The translations under genes and the position numbers were made by a program. This document shows, one piece after another, positions 7,051-19,000 of a DNA stretch of 27,142 nt (the stretch's first letter is position 1; each line of letters starts with the position of its first letter). Under the pieces are notes generated by a model. The model saw only the letters and a program-made list of their open reading frames with translations, was not told the DNA's origin and made no database searches. The stretch is from Treponema sp. (GTDB lineage: Bacteria > Spirochaetota > Spirochaetia > Treponematales > Breznakiellaceae): positions 1 to 27,142 of the forward strand of contig JAIROB010000105.1 in NCBI GenBank assembly GCA_031257695.1, given 5' to 3'.

Positions 7051-10000
7051 ATGAGGGACAATTTTAAACTTATTGTATTGGCGGGCATCTTTCTTTGCAT
7101 GGCTCCGCTTATGGCGAAGGCTCTTGATTATTCAAATACCTACAAGATCAACAACGATTATGAAATTACCATTACTTTGAAAAACGCTGACAAAATTGCC
7201 ACAAACAACGGCATTAGATATTATCGCGGCGGAAGACCGTCCTTGGATATAGACGTAACTTATAACTTTGTATTTATCGGCTCAGCGTATAAGCCTTACT
7301 ACAAGACAATCGTAGACGTGTTTGATAAAAACAAGAACAAAATTAAATCTTCAGAAGGAATAGATACGTTTTCGCTGAGTAATTTCGCTAATTTGTCGGG
7401 AGATATTAGTCTTACTATCTTAGTCGAATGCTGGTACCAAAGCGCAAATGAAGCGTTGAGAGACGTCTTTAAGACCTATCTTTCCTCTTCAACCCAGTTC
7501 ACCCTGCGCTTCAGCGAAGATACCACAGTCCCGGTTGTTACGGTCAGCAACGGGGGAATACCCGTGCCCGACACGCTGTATGCCAGGTATCCCATAGAAC
7601 TGACGGGAAGCGCCGTGGATGAGGGCTCCGGCGTAAATGAAGGAGCCTGGACTTATAAATTGGGCTCCGAGAGCACAACCGCGGGCAACAGTGTCGCCGC
7701 ATCAAGCTTATATTTTGATCGATCCCTTACTTTTTATGCAAGGGACAGGCTGGAAAATATCGGCTACAAAACCATTAGGCTCATAGCGGACAAAACGCCC
7801 CCTGAGATAACTATCACGGCAAGCCCTTCAACAGAGTGGGCCGGCGGATCGGGAGCGACCATAACGGCATACGCAAGCGACGAGCAGTCGGGGGTTGACC
7901 CAAATACCTGGCAATATTCGACAAACGGCGGATCAACCTGGAGCGCGGAAGGAACAACCTCACAATTGACCATAAGCTCTAATGGCAAACACTATGTCCG
8001 CTTTTTGGTTAAAGACAATGCGGGCAATACAGGCGGTGGATCCATTACTTTCGGAGTTGACAGAACTCCGCCTGCGGTAAGCATCACTACAAGCCCTTCA
8101 AACGAATGGACCAGCGGGCCGCAAATGACCATAACGGCCTCCGCAAGCGACGCGCTCTCAGGGGTCAACAGAAAGACCTGGCAATATTCTACCAACGGCG
8201 GATCGACCTGGAGCGCGGAGGGAACAACCACACAATTGACCATAAGCGATGAGGGTCGGTACAATGTCTCCTTCGGGGTTAAGGACAATGCCGGCAACAC
8301 CGGCATTACAAGCATTACACGCGGAATTGATAGAATACCCCCCGCGCTGGAAGTAACGGGCGGCACGGGCGACGCATGGAGCGTCAATTCAACGGTTGTT
8401 CTGAATATTAGGGCGTCCGACGCCCTTTCCGGCCTGGCATTTCTGGAGTATTCCTACCAAAATAGTTCTTACTGGTCCAGCCTAAACCTCAACCAAACAA
8501 GCCTCACCATTAGCAGCGATGGACAAAAAAACTTTGTTTTCAGGGCAAGGGATGCCGCGGGCAATTCAAGCTCGGTCACAGCCACCGTTAATATTGACAC
8601 TACCCTGCCCTATTTCCTTGCATACCTCAACAACTGCGCGTACAGGGAAAGCAACGGCTGGGTAATTCCGCTTATTGTTTCGAGAGTCTCCGATACAGGA
8701 AGCGGGCTTGACTACGGCTCCTTCAAGTACGCCCTTGACGGGGGGGCATGGACAACTATTCCCGGTTCGTTTTCAGGGAGCGGCTTTAATCTTCCTGTCA
8801 GCATAGCTTCCCTTTCAGCGGGAAACCATACCATAAAACTGTCTGTGGCGGACAAGGCCGGAAACAGGGCGGAGCAGGTTTTTGATTTTATTGCCGACCA
8901 CACCCCCCCGGCCATAACCGGAGGATCCACCTTGGGGAGCACGGCGAACGGGGCGCCCTGGACCAACCAGGATCGTGTTGCCTGTGCCGTCACGGATGCG
9001 GAAACCGGGCTAAGCTCCTATAGCCGTGAGGTAAACACCGTGCTATCCAACGGTTATTTGTCTCCCTTTAGCGGATACAGCTACACAGGAAAGGAGTTTG
9101 TTTTTAACAGCGATGCCCCGGACGGAACCTACCGGATCTCGATTAAGGCAGCGGACAATGCGAATAATGCAAGCGAAAGGATCTTCTACTACAGGCTGGA
9201 CAGAACCCCGCCGGATATAAGCTCCACGCTGATCAAGTCCATATCGCCGTCGGTGACCATAGGCGGAACCGACGCGCTCTCGGGCCTGAATTCCGGCAAT
9301 TGCTGGACAACGGCGCTGGCGGGAGTTTCCGGGGCCGCAGGGTATACCGTCAATCTTCCCACCGGGATACATGAAACAGAATTTACCCTAAGGGATGTTG
9401 CGGGCAACAGCGTCACTAAAATGGTGAGCATCTATGTTGATCAGAACCCTCCCGGAGTCGCTATAACGGCGCCTGAATACGGGAGCGCCGAAGAGCTGTC
9501 TGTAAAAATAAGCATAAGCAGTTCCGTTATGGCGATTAACGATGTATGGTATATGCTTGACGGATTTAAAACGGTTCTGGGAAAAGCGAACTGGAATTCC
9601 CTGACCATTCCCCTTTCTTCCTATGCCGAAGGGATCCACACCATCAAAGCCGGCGCCCTGAATGAGGTTGGGCTTTCCGCCGAAAGCGCGTCCCATCAGT
9701 TCATCGTAGACAGAACAGCGCCGGAACTAAAGGGCTATGAACTGCGGAGCGCCGCAAATCCTGAGCGCGTCATTGCGGAGGGCGAATATATTCCCGGAGG
9801 CTCCGTTCAGGTAAATATTAGCGCAGAGGATCTGTACAACAACGGTTCACAGAAGAACCGGGGGATCATAAAATACTATTCATGGGCCATTACACGAAAA
9901 CTATCGGACACGCCGTTTTTTACCTCCGATAAACGGTCCGCGGCCAATGAGTTTACCGTTCAGGACTTCAGCGACGGCCTTAGTTATCTTTGCGTCCGCG

Positions 10001-13000
10001 CCGAGGACGGCGCGGGAAACCTGAGTCAGCCCCTTAGGATCCCCGTATTGCAGGACCAGAGCAGTCCAGGAGCTCCGGTGATAAAAAGCTCCACCCATGC
10101 GGAGGCCCTTCGGGCGGAACAGGCGGGTTTCCTTTCCCGCGGGGAATTCAGTTTTTCCCCGGCCTTCGGAATGAAATCAGGCGTAAAGGCTTATCAGTGG
10201 AAGGTAGAAAAACTGTATATCCTCAACAACATCGCGGGGAACGCCCTGTTAGTCAGGGAAGGGAATAGGGCTGAAATTGATCAGGAAGGAAGGAGCGGCC
10301 TGTCCATTGAGCTTGCGGATAATGACGAAAACGAATTCTATCAGCTATCAGCGCTCTGTGTGGGAGGAAACGGCAAGACCGGTCCCTGGGCTACTTACCG
10401 GTTCAGAATTGATTCGGAAGCGCCCAGGGGTTTGATCGTCCAGGCCGTTCCCCAGGTGGACAGCTCCTCCTGGTATAACCAGCGGGACGCCCTGATACGG
10501 TGGAATAAGCCGCAGGACATGACCGGCGTTGCCGAATACCGGCATATAGTCCTTGACGACGAGGAAACCCGCTCTTCCCCCCTGGAAGAGCGGGACACTT
10601 CGTCCTGGGGCAAAACCGAGGATACCCAGATCAAGGCGGATCTCAGGAATATTTTGGGCGCCAAAAAATCCGGCAAAGCGCACATCGGAATTAGCGCCGT
10701 TGATTACGCGGGAAATTCAAAACTTGGCCTATTTTCCTTCGGCTATGATTTTATTCCCCCGCAATTTAACCAAAGCGCCCTTCTCATCAGCGACGCCGAA
10801 AACGCCCTGGGAGCAGGGAAACTGGTGCGCTGGGGCGGAGTCCGGGACGAAGAATCCGGGCCGGATCGGATTGTCATACTTGTTTCAAGCGGAGACACGA
10901 CCAGCGCCTATACCGTCGAGCCGGAATTAACGGAATACATCGTTTCGCCTTTGGCGGAAGACAAGGCATACGCCGTGGTGGTCCGCGCTTACGACCGGGC
11001 GGGAAACCAGGCGGAGCTTTACGATGTGTGCGTCACCGGCAACACCGCCATGCCTTCGGCGTATTACATCCCCTATCTGGAAACGATCAAGGGCTATGAC
11101 ATTTCCGGGAAGAGACGCGTCGAGGGAGGGGAAATTTCCTTTGAGGACCTAAGCCTGGGCATTCCCGAGGCGCTTGAGCTTTCCGCCATTGTCAACAGTA
11201 ACGGCGCCGTAAGCAGAAACTCCCTTGGAGAAATTCCCCTGGGAGACATAAGCGTCAGGGACGGGGCGTTTCAAACAGGGAAGAGCCCCGGCGGGGCCTA
11301 TGAACTGCGCTCCGGCGGATTTACCCTGGAGGCGTCCGCCGTCGGCTTCAGCCGCGACGGAGGGCTGAGCCTGGAGGACGCGGCCTATGTCAGGCCCGTG
11401 ATCCTTTCCGGCGTAAAACAGGAAAGGAGGATCAGCCTGGGAGCGGTCAATGCGGGAGAGCCGCCGCTGATTCAGTTTAGCTCCGGCAGTTCCGCTATCG
11501 GCGCCGAGGCGCGCATCGAAAGCGTATATACGGAAAACAGCGGCGAAACCCAGAGCGGCTTCGACTTAACCGGGGTCGATTCACTTTTTCTATCCGGCGG
11601 CAGGGAATGGTTTGGAGGCGCGGGTATTTCCTTTGACCGAAAACCCCTGACCGGCATGGGGATACGCCTTGAGGACGCTCAGGGCAAGGCTCTTCTCGGA
11701 AACTGTTCCATGGAGGCGTTCAGCGGCAACCTTACCGCCCTGCTGGACATATCAGCGCAGAGACCCCTGAGCCTTGTCATGGGGGACGCTGCCTACAGGG
11801 TTATAAGCGCGGGGATCCGGGGAAACCTGCTGGACATTTACGAGGCGGTCCTTCCCCTGCCCGCAGGGTATGAGCCCCCTGAATTGACGGTGCGTAATAT
11901 TACTATTGACAGCCGGACAGGGACTGTCCGCGGGGGCCCGGATTTTTCCGCGGGAACTATCGCCATAACCGGACCCAACGGCATAGGTTTTGAAGGAACG
12001 ACGATCAGATTGGATTCCCGGGGAAATCTCCTTGTGACGGGCGATTTTTATTCGGAAGCCTACGGAATCTACAGGGCGGAGAACATCCTTCTTTCCGGCC
12101 AGGGCATAGACTGGGACCTGGGTGTGGAAATAAGGGACTTTTCCGGGGAGGTTCACGGCTTTTTGATCAACGCCCAAAAGGCGCGGGTAACCGCTTCGGG
12201 CATATTCATCGCCGAAGGGAACATCAGTGTCTGGGGCAATCAGCAGAGGGTCGCCGCCCTGGGTTTGCGGGGCGACAGAAAAGACGCGGTATGGCAGGAG
12301 GGGATCATATCGGGAACTTTTTACGGCGACCCCGGCTATGGCAGCCCGGTTCAGATGAGCGGCGGAAAGGTTGCCGATGAAGGAGTTTTTGCCGAGGCCG
12401 TGATTCCCCTTGGGGACAGCATTGTGGACACCACGGGAGCGAAGCAGTGGACCCTGCCGAAGGCGCGGCTGTATCCGAATTTTGCCATGACCGGCAGCTT
12501 CCCCGGGGAAAGAACGCTGATTGTGGGAAACACCCCTGTCAGGGCGGAAAATTGCTACTTCGACGAACAGGGCCTGCGAATTGGAAAAGCCCGGGTGGAG
12601 CATATCCCCAACCTAAGCCCAGAAACCCTTGTCTTTACCGGAATTGGCCTTAGGAGCCAGGGCCTATCCGTGGAGGGCGTGTCGGAAGGCAGTGTTCTGT
12701 TTTCCGCTTCCGGCTGGCGGATCGGCTATGCGTCCCTTGGCTTTGACGGGCAGGGCATAAAAGGCCGGGGTTCCCTGGAGCTTCCGGAAAAAATGGGCGG
12801 CCTCGCCCTGGTGTTCCCGGAAACCAGAATCACCGCGGAGGGTTTTTTTGCCAGCGGAAACCCGGACGAAACCCTGGAGATTCTTCGGTTTCACGGTCTT
12901 CCCGTTTTTGCCGACGGGGTTGAACTGAAGGTTCTTGAGGGCGCGTATGCCCTTGAACTTGCCTCTCCCCGGATTTCTTTAAAAGCCATAGGCGGGCCGG

Positions 13001-16000
13001 ACATTTTCTTCGGCAAAACCGTTTTTGACGCGGAAGGAAAGGTTCTCCGCGGGGACAGGGAAACGAGGAAAGTTAATTTTACCGCCCTCAACAGCTACCG
13101 GATAGGGGTGGAAAATTCCGGAATTGACGACCAGGGATTTTTCCTTTCGGGAAGCATTTCCCTGCAACTCTTCGGCAGGGATATTGTCATTGCCGGAGGA
13201 ACCTACAGGATACTTCCCGATTTGAGCGTCAGCGGAACAGGGCCGGACACAGGACTGACCTACAGCTTCGGCGACTGGTCCATAAGCGGAAAGGATATCG
13301 TCTTTGATCCTGACCGTATACGGATAGGCTCCAACAGGGTGTTGTTCCGGGAAGTGGAATTTGACATCGGGGAGATTCCCTTTAGTCTTGACGGCAGGCT
13401 CCTGCAGAAGGTGACTCGGAATCAGGAACTTAGGGTTTCTCTTTTTGGAACGGGGGCAAGGATCGCCGAAACGCGGTTTTCCGAGGGGGGCATTGAAGCC
13501 TCGGTGGTTATCACCCTTCCCTCGGTTCTGGGGGGCCAATCCTTCGCCTTTGACAAGGTAGGATTCAAGGCAAACGGAGATTTCTGGATTGAAAAAAAGG
13601 TGGATAAATTCAATTTTACCGCCCTTGGGTTTTCCTTTGCCATGGAAGAGCTCACCCTGGACAAACTTGGCCTTAGAGCGGCAAAAGCATCGATCACCCT
13701 GCCCTATTCCATGGAAGCCGTCAATTTTACCGTGCATGATGTGACGATAAGCGCCGCCGGAGAAGTCGGCATAGGAAGCGCCGCAATCACTCCCTTTACC
13801 CTCTGGAATATGCAGTTTAGCCTGAACAATTTTTCTATTGTCGATGGAGAGGCGGCGTTCCAGGGAAAAGTCACCCTCCCCTCAACCCTGCCGGAAAAAT
13901 TATCAGGCAGGGAAATACAGATCCGGGAGTTCACGGCAAGCCTTGAGGGCGGCATAAGGGCCATGGATATTTGCCTGGAGGGGGACTATACGGTTCCCCT
14001 TGGCGGCGTCTGGAATCTGCTATTCAGAAACGTCAGGATCAGCTATGCCGCGGGGCAGCCCTGGGTAAGCGCCGAACGGACAGAATTGCTGTTTCCTGAG
14101 GGATATGGGGCAAAGAGCGGCTATGTCGATCAGGCAAAAATTAATCCCCTGAACGGACAGTTTGTTTTTTCCGAAATTGCCTTTGCAGCGGATCTTCACA
14201 TGAATTTTTGGGGGGTGGATTTTACCCTGAATAAACTGAAAATCGATTCAAAATATTCCCTTGAATTCGGCGGGTCCGTTCGTTTCCCCGATTCGGATCT
14301 TCCCGCTTTTCTGGCGGGGAAAACCGCGGCCTTCAACCGCTTTGAAATAAAATCCGACGGAACCCTTGGGGCAATAGACATAAAGCTGGAGGGGCTTGAG
14401 GGCGGCATTATTCCGGGCCTGGAGGGCCTTGTGTTAAAGAAGGGCTCCGTCTCCCTCCTCAAGCAGGGCGACAAATCCCTGATCCTCGACATAGGGGGCA
14501 ACATTACCCTGGGATCCTCCATGCCCGCGGGTTTGGCCGGAGCCGCGTTAAAGATAGAAACCTTCACCTACGATACGGGGGCCAGGGCAATACAACGGCT
14601 GAAAGCTACGGCGGTTTTGCCCACCGCCAATTCCCTGGGAAACGCGTTTTCCAAACTTTCCATAGGCGTTGACTGGAACGAAGTTAAACAGACGGGGTAT
14701 CTCAACCTGGCGGGCAATTTAATCCTTCCAAGCAGCCTTCCTGCGTTTCTCGCCGGAAAGGAAGCGAAGATCAGCAATTTTAAAATCGGTTTTGACGGGG
14801 TCATCCAGTCCTTTACCGCGAAATTCGCCACGGAAAAAAACAAGGCCTACAATGCCCTTGGGTTCCTGCAATTATCCGATGTCGCCATTGAGGCGGCGCT
14901 GAAGTCCGGGGTGATGAAATTTGCCCTGGACGGGATAGCGATACTGCCGGAAACAAGGTTTCCCCAGGGCATAGGGGGGCTGCGTACCGCAATCGCCATG
15001 GAATTCGACACCGTGTCGGGCCTGAAGGCAGCCTCAGCCCAGGCGTCGCTGCCGAATGCGAATCTCTTCGGTTCCATGGAACTGCGGGGCGGGAAAATAG
15101 GAATTTCCAAACCCGAAGGAAAGGCTCTGGAAATTTCCGTGGGGGGCAACATTGCGCTGCCCCAGTCTTTTCCCGAGGGCCTGCGGGGGATCGTCGTGGG
15201 AATAAGAACTTTAACCATAAACACCTCCGGGGAAATCATGGATGTGGATATTGGAGCCTCCGGGATTGGAGCGAATATATTTGGGACGGCGGAACTGATC
15301 AACGGCAGCATCAATTTTAAAAAAGGCGCGGAGAGCGAATTTTTGGTAAATATCGGAGGCAGTATCCGCCTGAGCGGGGCGGGGCTGCCGGAGGGCTTGA
15401 GGAACTCGACGGTGGAAATCCGAACCCTGGAATTGTCCACCCGGAGCGGGCTGAGATCCTTTTCCGCGGGCCTCAAGGGGGAGCTTGGGTTTTCCATTCT
15501 TGGGGGGCTCAAGATCACTGTCTCTTCTATTGAGTGCAGCGAAACCGGCATAAGCATGAGCGCCTCAGCGAAGCTGCCCGCGAATTATCCCAATGGATTG
15601 GCCAACGCCCAGTTTGCCCTCAGCGCTTTAAAGCTGCAATGGAACGGCGCCCTGCTGGACATTAAAGGGGGCTTAAAAGCCTGGTCCATGACCCTTGCAG
15701 GATTTACCGCGACGATGGAGGAACTCTACTTTGACAAGGACGCAGCGGGGCAGTTTTCGGTTGCCCTGAAATCCTGCAAAGTACAACTCCCCCACAATTT
15801 CGGCAGCTTGGGTGGCCAGTATGTCGCCATAAAGAACGCGAAATTCAGCCCCCGGGACGGCAGCTTCCTGGGCGACATAGAGGTTTCTAAACTTGAAACG
15901 GAAATTGTAGGGTTTAAGCTGATACTGGAAAAGCCTTCCCTTTCAGTTTCTGAAGGCTTGGTCAATTTTTCTAAAGCGACCCTGAAGCTGCCCGATTTTT

Positions 16001-19000
16001 TGGGAAAAGCCGAGCTTGCCCTGAAGAAAGTTACCCTCTCCGCAAGCGCGGGAATGAAGGTTTCGGGGGGCGCGTTTAAATTGCCGAACTTCAATGTGGG
16101 GCTTTTTGTCTTCAATAATGTGATGGTTAATTTTTCCCTGTCCGGTTCACAGTATACTCTGGAAGGCGGCGGTTCCGTGACGATCCCCGGAGCGGGAAAC
16201 ATCAGCGCCACCCTTGGGTTCACCACAAAAAGCCCGACCTATCCCATCGGGCTCAAGCGGGCGGAATTTTCCTATACCCTCAGCGTTGGGGGAATTCCCC
16301 TGGGCGCCACCGGCCTGTTCATCAACGGCATTGCGGGGGGCCTTAGTTACGGCCCCCCCGACGAGGTTCCCGCTATAGCCAGGGGCCTGTTCAACGACAC
16401 CGGCCCCAGGATGAAAGTGGGATTGAGCGTGGGGGATTCCACAGGGGGGTCCATTCTCAGTATGAAACCTACCACCTGGGTGGACATATCCAACGGAACC
16501 TGGGCTTTTAAAGGCAGCGCCGCGGTATTGAAGGGCACCCTCAATTTTACTGCCGATGTGACCGCCGCGTTAGGCAGCAAGGGATTCGTTGGGAGCCTGG
16601 CTGTGGACATCAGATTTGCCAGGGGCGAAGTCACGGTCTATGTCTTTGACAAAGCCGGGAACGTTATTATGTCCGGCGAGGGGTATGTGCAATTCGGCAT
16701 CCCCCAAGGAATTATTCTCGATGTCTGGTTTATTGAGATTCCTTCCAGCGATGTCTGGCTTGCAAAGGTGAACGCCGCATTTGGGAAATTTACCAACGGA
16801 AGCACGGGGGTAAAGGGGACGGTGGATGCGCCGGTTTTGGGCACCGTGGGCGTTTTTGTGGGGACAAATGGAATCAAACTGGGCTCCCTGTCCAGTTACA
16901 CCATAGAAAAACCAAGCTGGAGCAAAAGCATCCGTTTTTTTGGCGACGACAACATTGATTCCTATGACAACAGAGACTCAAGCGGGAATGAGGATACGCT
17001 GTATCAGTTCTTTGTCCCCCCCAAGGGCGTGGACACAGCGGCGCCCCTCAGCCTGCTCCATGAAGCATATGCCGGGGACGAAACTATTCCCGGCAGCGGG
17101 CTTGACCGGCTTGTGGTCGTGCTTGAGTATCCCGACGGGGCGCCGGATCTTACGGTAATTTCTCCCCTGGGAATTGAATACAGCGAAGGCTGCGAAGGCT
17201 GTGAAACGATTGTTGAAGAAAACGGCATTATAATGATTGTCTTTTCGGAGGAGGCGGGGATCTGGCAAGTGCGGGTAAGGGGGCTTGAAGATGAAGCCTA
17301 CCGGCTGCACGCCCTGGGCAGCATGGCCATGCCGCTGCTTGAACTTGAGGAACCCGCGCTTTTGCCGGACTTTGCCGCGGCAAAGACCCGGGGCGAAGCG
17401 AGGGTACGGGGAAAAACCGAAAAGGGTTTGAACAGTATTCGTATTTTTGCCAGGGAATCCATGGAGCTTCCGGGATTTGATCTGGGAAGTTATGCCGTTG
17501 ATCCCGAGGGCCGATTCGACATGGTAGTTCCCCTGTGGGATCTCGGCGACGGCGAATACCTTATTTACGCGGAGCTTGAAGGGCCCGGCGCGGAATTGTT
17601 TCCCCCGGCCTACGCCCCGGGGAAGATCCTTCTGGACAGGAGCGATCTCCCCATGCTGGCGCCCCAGGCGCGGGTAGCGGAAACCGATTCGGGAATTCTG
17701 AGCCTTCGCTGGCACAATACCAATGCCGGACGCGCCGTAGGGTACAAAGTAAAAATTTTTGACCATGGCGAGGAAACGGAATCCATTGTGTATGCGGGCA
17801 ATATTACCGCCATGGATTTTCCGGGGTATGCCCCTGGACAGGAAGTGTCCTTCTCCGTCGCCGCCCTGGACAATACGGGCGGGATGGGGCCCTGGTCGGA
17901 GCCGGTTTCCATACAACCCGGTTATGAAAAGCCCCTGGTCAACCGGCCGGCGGCCCTGTTGGAGCGCATTGAGGCTAAGGGTCTTGCCGGCGGGTTTATT
18001 GAAGGCGTCATAAGAGCGGATATTGCAGACTTTGAGGATCGCGGCGATGCCGCGGGGTATGTGGGGGTCCGCTATGCAGGCCCTCCCCTGGAGCAGCCGC
18101 TTACCCTGCGCTTTGCCCCCCCCGCGCGGGTTTCGGAAAAAGGCGTGGAAATACCCTGGTTTATGGGCATTGGAGAATCCATGGCTCCGGGTCTCTACGA
18201 ATACCCTTTCGAGTTTTTTAACGAAGCCAATGGAGCGCTGAGGGATCCCTTCATCCTGGCGGTGGAGATAGACTGGCCTGAGCCGGAAATTTTCTGGATA
18301 GATCCGGATGAAATAAGCGGAATCCGCGAAACCACCCTAACTGTTCACGGCAGGGGTTTTGTTCCCGGAACCAGGGTTTTTTGGAGGGATACGGAACTGG
18401 TTATCCTTGAGGGCGACTCAGGAACGATGAAGGCGACTATGCCGCCCCGGTTCGGGGCCGCCGAGGCGCAGAGGGCCGACACGGAACAGGGGGAGCTTGT
18501 CGTCCAGGGTCCAGGGGGCGGCAGGGCCGTTTTCCCGGTGACAGTATTGCTGCCCGGCTATAGACTCAGCCTGTATACCCGGACAGCGGAAACCCGTCCC
18601 GGCGGAAGGGCGGACTATGCCCTGGCGGTGGAATCCCTGAACGGGTTTGGGGGAAACCTATCATTCAGGGTGGTTGAAAAACCGGAGGAACTGGAAATTT
18701 CCCTGCCTGAATTTGCCCTAAACCCGGGGGCGGACCCTGTGTCGGGAACCATAGCGATTCAGGCGGGGAAAAACGCCCTCCCCGGTTCGTATAGCGTTGT
18801 TATTGAAGGGGACGGGGGCAAGCTCCTTGAATTGGTTCTTGCGGTACGCTCCGCGCCGCCCCCGCCCGCTCTTTCCAGCGTGATTCCCCGGGCGGCCTAT
18901 GCCGGCGATACGGTTCATGTGTACGGAAATAACCTTGGGCGGGAAGGAAAACTGTTTCTCAACAACCGGGAAATGCCGGTTTCTTCCTGGTCCGAGGGAG

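Noticed and set aside
7801..8340. Possible CRISPR or other spaced repeat array
   Set aside because: The repeats are in-frame tandem Ig modules without unique spacers.
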